Made by a program: the position numbers and the translations under genes. The notes beneath the pieces are model-generated. The model saw nothing but the letters and a program-made list of their open reading frames with translations, was not told where the DNA came from and did no database searches. DNA of 64,000 nt, taken from JAJXWB01 sp965246795 (lineage in GTDB: Bacteria; Pseudomonadota; Alphaproteobacteria; Rhizobiales; Beijerinckiaceae). Location of the stretch: contig CBDFFN010000007.1 in NCBI GenBank assembly GCA_965246795.1, forward strand, positions 124,001-188,000, read 5' to 3'. Below, in pieces: positions 17,381 through 25,841 of the stretch. Every line of letters starts with the position of its first letter. The stretch's first letter is position 1.

Positions 17381-19093
17381 TCAGTTGGACGAAAAGGTCT
17401 GGCCGGCCGTCATCGAAAGATGTTCGGTGAGGGGGCCGAGCGCCAGCGCAGGGAAGAAGGTAAGTCCGCCGACGATGAGAATGACGCCGACGAGCAAACC
17501 GACGAATAGGCCGCCATCGGTCGGAAATGTTCCCGCCGAAGCGGCAACGATGCGCTTCGCGGCGAGCGAACCCGCAATCGCCATCGCCGGCACGATGAAG
17601 AAGAAGCGGCCTACGAGCATCGCGATTGCGAGCGTCACATTGTAGAAGAGCGTATTTGCACTGAGACCGCCGAAGGCCGATCCATTGTTCGCCGTCGCCG
17701 ACGTGTAGGCGTAAAGGATTTCGGAGAAGCCGTGCGGGCCGGGGTTGCCGGTTGCGGACGTGCCGGCCATCACGACCGTGGCGATCGCGGAGAAGCCCAG
17801 CATCATGAGCGGGAGGCACAGCATGGCGAGCATCGCCATCTTGACCTCCTTCGCCTCGATCTTCTTGCCGAGATATTCCGGCGTGCGTCCGACCATGAGG
17901 CCAGCGACAAAGATCGTGATGACGATGAAAACGATGATGCCGTAGAGGCCCGCGCCGACGCCGCCGATGATGATTTCGCCGAGTTCCATGTTGATGAGCG
18001 GGATCATGCCGCCGATCGCCGTGAAGGAATCGTGCATGGCATTGACGGCGCCGCACGAGGCCGCGGTTGTGATGACGGCAAACAAGGCCGAGGCAACGAT
18101 GCCGAAGCGGACCTCCTTGCCTTCCATATTGCCGCCTTCGACGCCAAGCGCGTGCAGCAGCGGATTGCCGGCAGCCTCGGCGTAATAAGTGACGGCGACG
18201 CCGGCGAGCAACAGTACGCCCATCGCTGCGAGGATCGCCCAACCCTGGCGTTGATCGCCGACCATACGGCCGAAGACGTTCGTCAGCGCCGCACCGAGTG
18301 CGAAGATCGCGACCATCTGCACGAAATTCGATAGTGCCGTGGGATTCTCGAAGGGATGCGCGGCGTTCGCATTGAAGAAACCACCGCCGTTCGTGCCGAG
18401 CATTTTGATCGCGACCTGACTGGCAACAGGTCCGAGAGCGATGGTCTGCTTGCTACCCTCGAGCGTCGTCGCATCGACATATGGCCCGAGCGTCTGCGGA
18501 ATGCCCTGCCAGACGAGAAAAAGCGTAAGGACGATGCAGATCGGCAGCAGCACGTAGAGCGTGCAGCGCGTGAGATCGACCCAGAAGGAGCCGAGTGTCC
18601 GTACCGAGGCGCGCGCGAAGCCGCGGATCAGCGCGATCGCGAGCACAATGCCTGTCGCGGCCGACAGGAAATTCTGGTGCGTCAGCCCAAGCATCTGCAC
18701 GAGATACGACATCGTGCTTTCGCCACCGTAGTTCTGCCAGTTTGTGTTGGTGGCAAAGCTGACCGCGGTGTTGAATGCAAGGTCCGGCGCGACAGCGCTT
18801 TGACCCGCCGGGTTGAACGGCAGCACGGCCTGCAGGCGCAGCAGCACGTAGAGAAACACAAAGCCACCGATGTGAAAGACAAGCATCGACACCGTGTAGG
18901 AGAGCCAGTGCTGCTCCTGCCGCTCGTCGATTCCGGCGGCCGCGTAGATGCCCCGCTCGACCGGCCGCAGCAAAGGCGAAAGGACGGTCGCCTCACCGTG
19001 GAAAACGCGCGTCATGTAGAAGCCGAGTGGCTTCACGAGCACGAGGACGAGTGCGCAAAACAGCGCGATCTGCAACCAGCCGACGATCGTCAT
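17381..19093 (-). CDS. kdpA: Potassium-transporting ATPase potassium-binding subunit A
   Basis: A 570-residue polytopic membrane protein that forms the K+ channel-like subunit. Family features include four selectivity-filter-like loops such as NTNWQNYGGE, GTNGGGFFNANAAHPFENPT, CGAVNAMHDSFTAIGG and SATANNGSAFGGL. Ten or so membrane helices are visible. ATG 19093 is 8 bases after the kdpF stop. Length is typical. Confidence 0.97.
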   Translation of the reverse strand: MTIVGWLQIALFCALVLVLVKPLGFYMTRVFHGEATVLSPLLRPVERGIYAAAGIDERQEQHWLSYTVSMLVFHIGGFVFLYVLLRLQAVLPFNPAGQSAVAPDLAFNTAVSFATNTNWQNYGGESTMSYLVQMLGLTHQNFLSAATGIVLAIALIRGFARASVRTLGSFWVDLTRCTLYVLLPICIVLTLFLVWQGIPQTLGPYVDATTLEGSKQTIALGPVASQVAIKMLGTNGGGFFNANAAHPFENPTALSNFVQMVAIFALGAALTNVFGRMVGDQRQGWAILAAMGVLLLAGVAVTYYAEAAGNPLLHALGVEGGNMEGKEVRFGIVASALFAVITTAASCGAVNAMHDSFTAIGGMIPLINMELGEIIIGGVGAGLYGIIVFIVITIFVAGLMVGRTPEYLGKKIEAKEVKMAMLAMLCLPLMMLGFSAIATVVMAGTSATGNPGPHGFSEILYAYTSATANNGSAFGGLSANTLFYNVTLAIAMLVGRFFFIVPAMAIAGSLAAKRIVAASAGTFPTDGGLFVGLLVGVILIVGGLTFFPALALGPLTEHLSMTAGQTFSSN

Positions 19094-19101
19094 TGGGGAA
19101 C

Positions 19102-19191
19102 TCAGAATTTCTCGGGATGCAGAAGTGCGACGGTGAGGTAGGCCAGCAGGCCGAGCGTCACGACGCCGCCGAGGATGTAGTCGAGCGTCAT
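19102..19191 (-). CDS. kdpF: KdpF small subunit
   Basis: A 29-codon frame, M-T-L-D-Y-I-L-G-G then a hydrophobic helix (VVTLGLLAYLTVALL) and the tail HPEKF, which matches the KdpF pattern of one membrane helix ending in a short charged tail (typically 'L..PE.F'). KdpF stabilises the KdpABC complex in the membrane. It starts at ATG 19191 and ends 8 bases before kdpA, the classical position. It is easily missed because of its size. Confidence 0.88.
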   Translation of the reverse strand: MTLDYILGGVVTLGLLAYLTVALLHPEKF

Positions 19192-19198
19192 CGCCGCC

Positions 19199-19282
19199 TC
19201 ACAGCCTGTCGCAAAGCGCGGCATAGCCGATCGACAAGACGAAGAAGGCTATTCCACCGGCTATAAAGATTGTGTCTTGCAT
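19199..19282 (-). CDS. 27-residue membrane peptide preceding kdpF
   Basis: ATG 19282 opens a 27-codon frame: MQDTIFIAGG, a hydrophobic helix (IAFFVLSIGYAALC) and the end DRL. It stops 7 bases before kdpF. Similar short one-helix peptides ending in a Cys-Asp-Arg-Leu type motif precede kdpF/kdpA in other bacteria as I recall them. It is probably the first gene of the operon; whether it belongs to the transporter or is a regulatory leader is not known. Confidence 0.6.
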   Translation of the reverse strand: MQDTIFIAGGIAFFVLSIGYAALCDRL

Positions 19283-19347
19283 CGCTTGGTCCTCGATCAC
19301 TTTGCATATGCGGGAAGCGCATAAAGGATCGAGAGGCTGGCAACGGG

Positions 19348-19370
19348 CTTTGTATAAGAGCCATATAAAG
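19348..19370 (-). promoter_or_regulatory. Candidate kdp operator/promoter element
   Basis: An AT-rich imperfect inverted repeat, CTTTATATGGCTCTTATACAAAG on the minus strand, stands out in GC-rich DNA 66-88 bases before the first kdp reading frame. AT-rich TTTATA/TATACA blocks resemble the T-rich KdpE site of Escherichia coli in style only. Position supports a regulatory role; no binding evidence is available. Confidence 0.3.
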
Positions 19371-19421
19371 ATTTTGGGAGCGCGCCTCGGCTGGCGGCTC
19401 CGCCTGACAGCTATTCTAGCT

Positions 19422-20075
19422 TCAGGCTCTCCCTTTACGCGATCTTGCAATTGCGGGAGCACCGAGGACGACCATGCCGTCACCAAAGTCTTGCGTGACG
19501 ACGGCTCCCATACCCACGACGCAGTCGCGGCCGACCCTATGATGATCGCGGATCAGCGCGCCCAGGCCGATGAAGCTTCCTTCCCCGATCGATGCACCGC
19601 CGCCGATAGCGCTGCCGGGTGCCACGACAACAAAGTCTTCAAGCACGACGTCGTGCTCGATGGTGGCGTTCGTATTAACGATGCAATGTTCTCCAATCCG
19701 TGCGCCGCTGTTCACGACGGCACCTGCCAGGATCACGGCGCCCGCGCCAACATAAGCGGTGGGCGATACCCACGCACGTTCGTGAATCACCGCGCGCCAA
19801 GAAAGACCGCGGCTCGCAAGTTTGCCTATATAATTTCGTCGACTTCTGCCTGCGTCGACCTGGCCGAAGCCAAGAACGAAGTCGCTATCCGCATGATCGG
19901 GAATCACGTCGTCGTGCCCCAGCCAGGAGACGCCCAGACGCCTCGCCGTTTCCTCGCAAGGCTCGGGGTCGATGAATCCAAGAAGACGATGTTCGGTCGC
20001 ACGTGACTGTGCCGCCTCGATCACCACCCGGGCATGCTCACCCCCTGCAATGACGACGAGAGTCCGCGGACTCAC
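19422..20075 (-). CDS. NeuD/PglD-family sugar O/N-acyltransferase
   Basis: A 217-residue left-handed beta-helix acyltransferase. The N-terminal Rossmann-like part reads LVVIAGGEHARVVIEAA, the NeuD/PglD sugar-nucleotide domain. The C-terminal half carries hexapeptide repeats (AVILAGAVVNSGARIGEHCIVNTNATIEHDVVLEDFV...). NeuD acetylates sialic acid; PglD acetylates UDP-4-amino sugars. It is the last gene of the left arm; its GTG overlaps the stop of the TPR gene. A role on the amino group or hydroxyl of a nonulosonic acid is inferred from context. It could supply a PglD-like alternative to the GNAT at 30532. Confidence 0.82.
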   Translation of the reverse strand: MSPRTLVVIAGGEHARVVIEAAQSRATEHRLLGFIDPEPCEETARRLGVSWLGHDDVIPDHADSDFVLGFGQVDAGRSRRNYIGKLASRGLSWRAVIHERAWVSPTAYVGAGAVILAGAVVNSGARIGEHCIVNTNATIEHDVVLEDFVVVAPGSAIGGGASIGEGSFIGLGALIRDHHRVGRDCVVGMGAVVTQDFGDGMVVLGAPAIARSRKGRA

Positions 20076-21733
20076 GAACGTTCTCGCAGCAGGGCGATCG
20101 CAGTATCGGTATCGATCTTCGGATAAGCCTTATGCGTGCTGTGAGGACATACGTTGTAGATCTGCGGCGTCGGAACATTGAAGAGATGCGACAGGAATTG
20201 CGACGCGGTCGTGCAGATTCGGTCGCATGCCGCGGCTTCGATTTCATAGCGCCGATTCACTTCCAGCAGCATCTCCGGTCGATTCTGAAAATTAAGAAGG
20301 CCTGGCCGATCAAGGACATGGTCGTTCGTACGGTCTCCCGCATCGATGTCGTCGTAGAAGAAATATGGTCGCAGCATGCGAGGATGCCCTCCCCCATCCG
20401 CTCCGATGAGGAAAATGCGCCGCGGTAGACCTAGGATCAAGATCGGCAGAAAGCAGGCTAGACTGTTTCCCGGCTCGAAATGCAACGGCACCGAGGGCAA
20501 CGGCGGCCCGCCGACCGGATAAACGAACAAGAAACGCTCATCGTGACGCGCGACGAAGTCCTCGGCCTCTTCGCCGAACTCGCTTAGGTTCGAGAGCGCA
20601 TATTGCGTGGCAATAACGAGATTCTTCGCATCGCGGGCCACAAAGGCGTCGAGCTCGGCACGCCACGTCTGGGCGAGATCCGGGTGTGCGACAAAGACGA
20701 GATCGGCCGAACGATCAAGCTTTTCCTGCAGGACCTTTTCGACTGGAGGAAAGGCACCGAGTGTTGCGAAGACCGCATCAGTGTCGCGAAGCGCTTCGAT
20801 CTGCTCGGCAAAATCGGAAAAAGACGGCCCCTGCAAAAACAAGATAAGATCGCGGCCGGCGACGATCTCGCGAAGACGAGCCAGGCGCTCGGATGTGTGC
20901 GGCAGATACTCTGGTCGTGAATATTTTACGTGGTGAGATGCCGCGTCCAAAATCCTTCGAAAGGTTCCATCGGCTTCAACCGTGCGTCCGGCATCAAGAA
21001 GAAGTCGCGCTTCTTCGCGCAGCGCGACTTCGAGCGCCTCTCCCAGCAAACTCGCGCTGATAGACCGGCTTCGCGCAACCCCGCGGTCTGTGATGTGCAT
21101 GGCTTCCGCTTCGTGCCCGAGGGCGCGCAAACAGCGCGCATAATCACGGATCGGCGCGGGATCCATATTGTCGAGACTGCCCTCAAAAAGCTCCCGATAC
21201 AGTCTTACGGCTTCGCCGAAATCGTTGATCTCGGAAAAATAATGCGCGGTGGCCTGCAGAATCCGAGGCGCACCATTCGCGTGCCGCGCCGCAGCACGAT
21301 ACGCGTCGCTTGCCTTGCTCGGCGGTAACTCGTTCGGAATCTGGCTATCGCGTGCAAGTTCGCCGTAGTCGAACCACGCCTCCGAATTTTCAGGCCAGCG
21401 TTTGAGTACGCTTTCGAGCGTTCGTGCCGCTTCGAGATACCTAAAGAGCAGGCTTTCGCAACGCGCAAGCGCAAGCCACGGCTCGGGATCGTCTGGCCAC
21501 CGACCTACGGCCTCTCGCGCGAGGTCTTCGGCTTCGCCAACACGTCCCGAAGCCGTAAGCAGGGAAATCAGCGATATCTGCGCCTTGCGTGGATTTTGAT
21601 CTGCGATAATCGCGTTTCGCAGCCCGATCTCGTATCGCTCCAGAGGCGTTTTGCGGTGCCTTTTCCAGCTTGGTCCCCGGAGGACCGCACGCACGCTGCC
21701 CTTGATCGTCGCAACTAAACGCGAGAGCAACAT
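20072..21733 (-). CDS. TPR protein with Maf/DUF115-like C-terminal domain (putative glycan transferase)
   Basis: A 553-residue two-part protein. Residues about 35-290 form tetratricopeptide-like helices (WPDDPEPWLALARCESLL, WPENSEAWFDYGELAR). Residues about 320-553 resemble the Maf/MptE-like DUF115 fold: a beta strand plus loop in RDLILFLQGPSFSDF, a Rossmann-like ADLVFVAHPDLAQTW, and LPRRIFLIGADGGGHPRM. Maf proteins attach pseudaminic or legionaminic acid to flagellins. ATG 21733 was chosen since homologous content begins MLLSRL; the longer frame overlaps the aminotransferase gene. It follows that gene by 25 bases and overlaps NeuD. The family is not firmly recognised; the transferase role is inference. 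Confidence 0.55.
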   Translation of the reverse strand: MLLSRLVATIKGSVRAVLRGPSWKRHRKTPLERYEIGLRNAIIADQNPRKAQISLISLLTASGRVGEAEDLAREAVGRWPDDPEPWLALARCESLLFRYLEAARTLESVLKRWPENSEAWFDYGELARDSQIPNELPPSKASDAYRAAARHANGAPRILQATAHYFSEINDFGEAVRLYRELFEGSLDNMDPAPIRDYARCLRALGHEAEAMHITDRGVARSRSISASLLGEALEVALREEARLLLDAGRTVEADGTFRRILDAASHHVKYSRPEYLPHTSERLARLREIVAGRDLILFLQGPSFSDFAEQIEALRDTDAVFATLGAFPPVEKVLQEKLDRSADLVFVAHPDLAQTWRAELDAFVARDAKNLVIATQYALSNLSEFGEEAEDFVARHDERFLFVYPVGGPPLPSVPLHFEPGNSLACFLPILILGLPRRIFLIGADGGGHPRMLRPYFFYDDIDAGDRTNDHVLDRPGLLNFQNRPEMLLEVNRRYEIEAAACDRICTTASQFLSHLFNVPTPQIYNVCPHSTHKAYPKIDTDTAIALLRERS

Positions 21734-21758
21734 CGAGATGGCTCGGCCTTCGGGTGAT

Positions 21759-23051
21759 CTAGTTGTATTTCCGAAAGACTGGCTTGACGCTCGGCCCGCG
21801 CACATGCCGCTGGACACCATCCTCCAGAGCACGGGCATAGACCGTGAAGGCTGCGCGCGCTGCCTCGACGGTTTGCTCCACATGTTCCGGCCGATGCGCG
21901 TAGCTTGGAGCGAAATAATTGACGAGCAGACCCTTCGCGGCCATCTCCTGCAGGAAGAGCGTGCGGAAATCCATCGATGCCACGCCGCTGGCATCGGAGC
22001 AGCTGTAGTAGGGGCTGCAGGGGTACCCGAAAGCACGGAAGTGTTTCTCGATGCCGGCGTCTTTCGCGGCCGCGTTCAGGCCGTCGATGACGCCACGACC
22101 GGCAGACCAGATCGTGTCAGTCACAGGTTCGTTGCGATACACGTCGATGACCGTGCGCATGGCGGCCAGCGCGTGGTTCTCGGCACCGTGCGTCGCGGAG
22201 AGCAAGAACACGCGCGGCTCGCTGTGCGTGAGACCGCCGAGCCGCATGATCTCACGCTTGCCAATGACGGCGGCGACGGCAAAACCGTTGCCCATCGCCT
22301 TGCCGAATGTGCTGAGATCGGGGTCGAGATTGAAATAGGCTTGCGCGCCACCGCGGTGAAAGCGAAAGCCAGTGATCATCTCGTCGAGGATGAAAACGAT
22401 GCCTCTCTTCCGGCAGGCTTCCCGCGTCTTATGCAGGAAGTCGTCCTTCGGCTCCTCGCTGGTCACCGCCTCCATGATGAGGCAAGCGATCTCGGGCCCG
22501 CGTGTTTCGAGGATACGCTCGACGCTGTCGAAGTCATTGTATCGGAACGCGACAGTAAGGTCCTTGGTGCTTTCCGGGATGCCAGCGTCGCAGGGTGTCG
22601 CGCCGATGAACCAGTCGTCGAACGAGAAGAACGGATGGTCGGAGCAGATCGCGACGAGATCGCGCCCGGTGTAAGCGCGCGCCAGTTTGACCGCCGCGGT
22701 GGTGACGTTCGATCCGTTCTTCGCGAATTTGACCATGTCGGCACCAGGCACCAACGAAATCAGATCCTGAGCGGCAAGCTCCTCAACCATCGAGGGACGA
22801 CAAAAGTTCGAGCCCTTGGCAATCTGCGAGACAGCGGCATCGATCACCGGCTTGAAGCCGTAGCCGAGTGCGATCGTGCGCAGACCCATCGTCCAGTCAA
22901 GGAATCGCGTGCCCTTCTCGTCCCAGACGTAGACACCGTCACCACGTTCGAGATAGCGCGGCCCGTTCGCAGAAAACTGGTCGTCGCCCTTGCTGTAGGT
23001 GTGTGCGCCGCCGGGAATGATCTCATGGAGGGATTTGCTGATGGCGTTCAT
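21759..23051 (-). CDS. Class III PLP aminotransferase (HemL-like), nonulosonate cluster
   Basis: A 430-residue fold-type I aminotransferase closest in look to glutamate-1-semialdehyde aminomutase. N-terminal IIPGGAHTYSKG, the Asp of ILDEMITGFRF (223-224) and the PLP lysine K251 in STFGKAMGNGF are clear. Placement inside a tight NeuB2/SpsF/Gfo-Idh gene string, with four-base overlap to the oxidoreductase, argues for a sugar or sugar-derived aldehyde/ketone substrate rather than haem biosynthesis. Similar gene strings occur in other bacteria as I recall, without a defined product. Substrate unknown. Confidence 0.8.
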   Translation of the reverse strand: MNAISKSLHEIIPGGAHTYSKGDDQFSANGPRYLERGDGVYVWDEKGTRFLDWTMGLRTIALGYGFKPVIDAAVSQIAKGSNFCRPSMVEELAAQDLISLVPGADMVKFAKNGSNVTTAAVKLARAYTGRDLVAICSDHPFFSFDDWFIGATPCDAGIPESTKDLTVAFRYNDFDSVERILETRGPEIACLIMEAVTSEEPKDDFLHKTREACRKRGIVFILDEMITGFRFHRGGAQAYFNLDPDLSTFGKAMGNGFAVAAVIGKREIMRLGGLTHSEPRVFLLSATHGAENHALAAMRTVIDVYRNEPVTDTIWSAGRGVIDGLNAAAKDAGIEKHFRAFGYPCSPYYSCSDASGVASMDFRTLFLQEMAAKGLLVNYFAPSYAHRPEHVEQTVEAARAAFTVYARALEDGVQRHVRGPSVKPVFRKYN

Positions 23052-24037
23052 GTGTGACGCGCCTGGTCGTTGCTGATCTCGGCCCGTTCTAGCAGGTCCA
23101 GGACACGCTTGCTTTCAGCGAACGGGTAGGGCCACGGGCGCTCGCGCCGGACAGCGGCCACGAAGTCGGCCATCTCGTCGACGTAGGGCTCTTCGGCGTG
23201 AATATAGCCCTTCTCGACCGTGCCGCTGTTGAGCGATTCCTCACTCCAGCCTTTGCCGGGCGTGTAGAGCCGGATGCTGTTCGTGGAATGGTGCCACTCT
23301 ATGGTGCCAGAGGACCCGAGCAGCCGGAACAACCGCACCGCGGGTTGCGCGATGACGTCGACCATCAGATGCCCGATCGCCTTCGTGTCGAACCGCAGAA
23401 GCAACTGGTAGACATCGTCTATATCGGCATCGAGATCGCCGAGACGATCTTTGATGCAGGACAAGGCGATGACAGGTCCGAAGACATCGACCAGCCAGCA
23501 CAGTTCGAAAGGCACGATCTCGCGACAGGCCCCGGTATCCCGCTTCGAGACGTAGAAATCCTTATAACTCTCCCACGGATGCCAGTCGGGAAGATACTGA
23601 CCACTTTGGTAGGTGAACGTGAGCGGCCGCCCGATCGCACCTTCCGCCACTATAGCCTTGATACGACGAGGACCCGGGTAATAGCGAAGCGTGCAGGATG
23701 GCGCGCCGATCGCATCACTCTTGGCGAGACGCGCGACCATCTCGGGCACTTTCGGATCGGTGACGCTTGCTTCTGTGAAGAAGGAAATGCCGCGATCGAG
23801 CGCCTGAAAGGCGTAGAGGAGATGCAGATTCGGCGGCGTCGAGATGACCCAGGCATCGACCTTGAGCGCTTTCGCCTCTTCCCAATCGCCGAGCGTCGCG
23901 ATCTCGTATTTCGTCGTAGATTCTTCGCGCCGGTCCGCGCGCGGATCGAATCCAACGATGTCGGTGATGCCGAGGCGTTTGAGGCAGCGGACGCGCCGCT
24001 TGCCCATCGAGCCAAGACCGACGACGAGCGCTTTCAC
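23048..24037 (-). CDS. Gfo/Idh/MocA-family NAD(P)-dependent oxidoreductase
   Basis: A 329-residue oxidoreductase. The Rossmann dinucleotide motif VVGLGSMGKRRVRCLKRLG is at the N-terminus; WVISTPPNLH and the EASVTD region replace the usual 'EKP' catalytic Lys loop. I see TEASV where EKP is expected, so the canonical lysine may be missing. GTG 24037 overlaps the preceding stop by four bases. It lies in the NeuB2 gene string. A role in oxidising or reducing an intermediate of the acidic sugar is inferred. Confidence 0.78.
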   Translation of the reverse strand: MKALVVGLGSMGKRRVRCLKRLGITDIVGFDPRADRREESTTKYEIATLGDWEEAKALKVDAWVISTPPNLHLLYAFQALDRGISFFTEASVTDPKVPEMVARLAKSDAIGAPSCTLRYYPGPRRIKAIVAEGAIGRPLTFTYQSGQYLPDWHPWESYKDFYVSKRDTGACREIVPFELCWLVDVFGPVIALSCIKDRLGDLDADIDDVYQLLLRFDTKAIGHLMVDVIAQPAVRLFRLLGSSGTIEWHHSTNSIRLYTPGKGWSEESLNSGTVEKGYIHAEEPYVDEMADFVAAVRRERPWPYPFAESKRVLDLLERAEISNDQARHT

Positions 24038-24804
24038 GATACGGCTCCAAATTGCAGCGTCGCGCGTTCGGACGCGCGGAGATGTTTCTCGTAAGCTTCC
24101 TGCGCGTCGCGATTCATGGCGACGACATCGGGACGATCTGAGAGAAACATCATGATATTTCCGAAGGTCGCAGGCTGGCCCTGTAAGCGAAGGCCATCTG
24201 CGACCGTCGTGAAGAAACGATAGTCGTCTTCGTAGTCGAGAGTCATGCGCACATCCGGGCGCGCCAGAACGGGATCCGTTTCTTCGATCATGCGGCATTC
24301 AAAACGCGGATCATCAAGGAAAAGACGACCCCATACTTCGGTGTCGCGTTCAGGCCGACCCGCGCATACGCGTTCGAGCGCCGACGCCGCCAGCCCGAAG
24401 CCTGTGCCGCCCACGGGAAGATTCGAGACGACGATGTAATCGGCGGGTTCCGTGCGCTGATGCTCGATCAGGCGATCGATCGCATCGACGGATACGAAGG
24501 GATCGTCGCCATCCACTATGACGACGAAATCGAGCCCGAACGTCCGACAAGCGTCGCGATAGCGCAGCAGCTTGTCGTCCGGGCTGCCGCGAAATGCGTC
24601 GATGCTCTCGGCCTTTGCGATGGAGACGAGAATTGCATCGCGTGGATCGCTCGAGGTCGCGAGCACAATCCTGTCGGCATGCCGCGATTGCTTCAGGCGC
24701 CGGATCAGGAACTCGGTGACGTTCCCGTCGCCAAGTGGCTTTAAGACTTTGCCGGGAAGGCGCGTCGCCTTTTCGCGTACTGAAAGAAGAATGCCGGCTT
24801 TCAC
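24034..24804 (-). CDS. SpsF/NeuA-like cytidylyltransferase
   Basis: A 256-residue nucleotidyltransferase-fold protein. The start GILLSVREKATRLPGKVLKPL corresponds to the CTP-binding 'ARxxSxRLPGKxL' motif, and VVIVDGDDPFVSVDAIDRLI is the catalytic Asp region. This is the SpsF/CMP-KDO-synthetase-like branch, distinct from the neuA-type gene at 25838. It sits directly after the second neuB-like gene with an ATGA overlap. It probably activates the NeuB2 product with CMP, or otherwise transfers a sugar phosphate; substrate unknown. Confidence 0.75.
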   Translation of the reverse strand: MKAGILLSVREKATRLPGKVLKPLGDGNVTEFLIRRLKQSRHADRIVLATSSDPRDAILVSIAKAESIDAFRGSPDDKLLRYRDACRTFGLDFVVIVDGDDPFVSVDAIDRLIEHQRTEPADYIVVSNLPVGGTGFGLAASALERVCAGRPERDTEVWGRLFLDDPRFECRMIEETDPVLARPDVRMTLDYEDDYRFFTTVADGLRLQGQPATFGNIMMFLSDRPDVVAMNRDAQEAYEKHLRASERATLQFGAVS

Positions 24805-25841
24805 TGCGCACCACTCGAGACGCGCGACCAGTCGATGCCTGTATCGCGCGGGATGTCGGAGGACGCGACCGAACCGACAAGTTCGGCTTTCATCGTCGGC
24901 GATGCTCCGTCATCCGACCGCTTCGCGATGATTGCGTCGGGGGCGATGACATCGCCCTTCTTGATGTCACGCGCGGCGACGAGGCGCTTGCGCACGGTGT
25001 TACGATACCGCTGCGACGCGTCGTCCATTGCGGAGGCTCGACGCGAACCAAGAGCCTGCTCGACCTTACGAAGCCGGTCGATCATCAATCTCATCTCGTC
25101 ACGATTAAGCGCCGACTCGAAATCCTCACCGCGCTTTCTGCGGTCGTGTGTCATGTGCTTTTCGATGCAGGTGATGCCGAGCGGCACAGCGAGCAGCGGT
25201 ACAATCGTCGCGATGTCGTCATCAGCATCTATATGGTCGGCAATCCCGACGGGATAGCCAAACGTGTCCTTCAGGCACGACAGGAATTCGAGGTTCGTGT
25301 CGCCGATCTGCGTCGGATAATTCTGATGTCCGTAGAGCAGCGTGATCCGTTCGTTACCGACGCCGCGTAACTGATTGAGAACGGTCTCGATCTCGCCCAG
25401 CGTCGACCCGCCAACGCGGACGTAGATATGGCGTCCAATACGCCCGATTGCCTCGACGAAGTCTTGGTCCTCGAAACATGCGGGCGGGACGACGAGCGAG
25501 TGCGGGTCGAGCGTCTTCGCGAATTCGAGGCTCGGCATGTCGTTCGGCATGATGACGAGTTCGAGCTTGAGTTCGCGCGCGAGGTCGGCCACCGCACGCC
25601 AATCGTCGAAGGAAATCGTGATGTCGACGAGATAGTCGTAGATCGGGCGGACTTCCTTGCCGGCGGACACGCGACCCGGACCGCTGCCGTAATGTTCCAC
25701 CATGTAATCTGGCATATGTGTGATGTGGATGCTGATCGCATCGGCACCTGCCGCCGCAGCATCTCTCACGATCTGTTCGGCGAGCGCGCGCTTGCCGTCA
25801 TGCGAATAGGCCATCTCGGCGATGACTTTGATCTTGTTCAC
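24801..25841 (-). CDS. Second NeuB-family nonulosonic acid synthase paralogue
   Basis: A 346-residue NeuB/SpsE-family TIM barrel with a C-terminal SAF (antifreeze-like) domain (about 285-340, RLVAARDIKKGDVIAPDAI). NeuB enzymes condense phosphoenolpyruvate with an N-acyl hexosamine derivative. Recognisable parts are VIAEMAYSHDGK (usual IAEAG.NHNG), GIADHIDADDD (usual GFSDHT), and ITCIEKHMTHDRRKRGEDFESAL. The substituted metal/active-site neighbourhoods, Ser-His-Asp-Gly and AYS, set it apart from legI at 35980, so a different acceptor sugar is likely. Overlaps both neighbours by four bases. Confidence 0.82.
   Translation of the reverse strand: MNKIKVIAEMAYSHDGKRALAEQIVRDAAAAGADAISIHITHMPDYMVEHYGSGPGRVSAGKEVRPIYDYLVDITISFDDWRAVADLARELKLELVIMPNDMPSLEFAKTLDPHSLVVPPACFEDQDFVEAIGRIGRHIYVRVGGSTLGEIETVLNQLRGVGNERITLLYGHQNYPTQIGDTNLEFLSCLKDTFGYPVGIADHIDADDDIATIVPLLAVPLGITCIEKHMTHDRRKRGEDFESALNRDEMRLMIDRLRKVEQALGSRRASAMDDASQRYRNTVRKRLVAARDIKKGDVIAPDAIIAKRSDDGASPTMKAELVGSVASSDIPRDTGIDWSRVSSGAQ

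Noticed and set aside
21759..23051. hemL, glutamate-1-semialdehyde aminomutase of haem synthesis
   Set aside because: Alphaproteobacteria normally make 5-aminolevulinate by HemA (glycine route), and the gene overlaps a Gfo/Idh gene in a sugar cluster.
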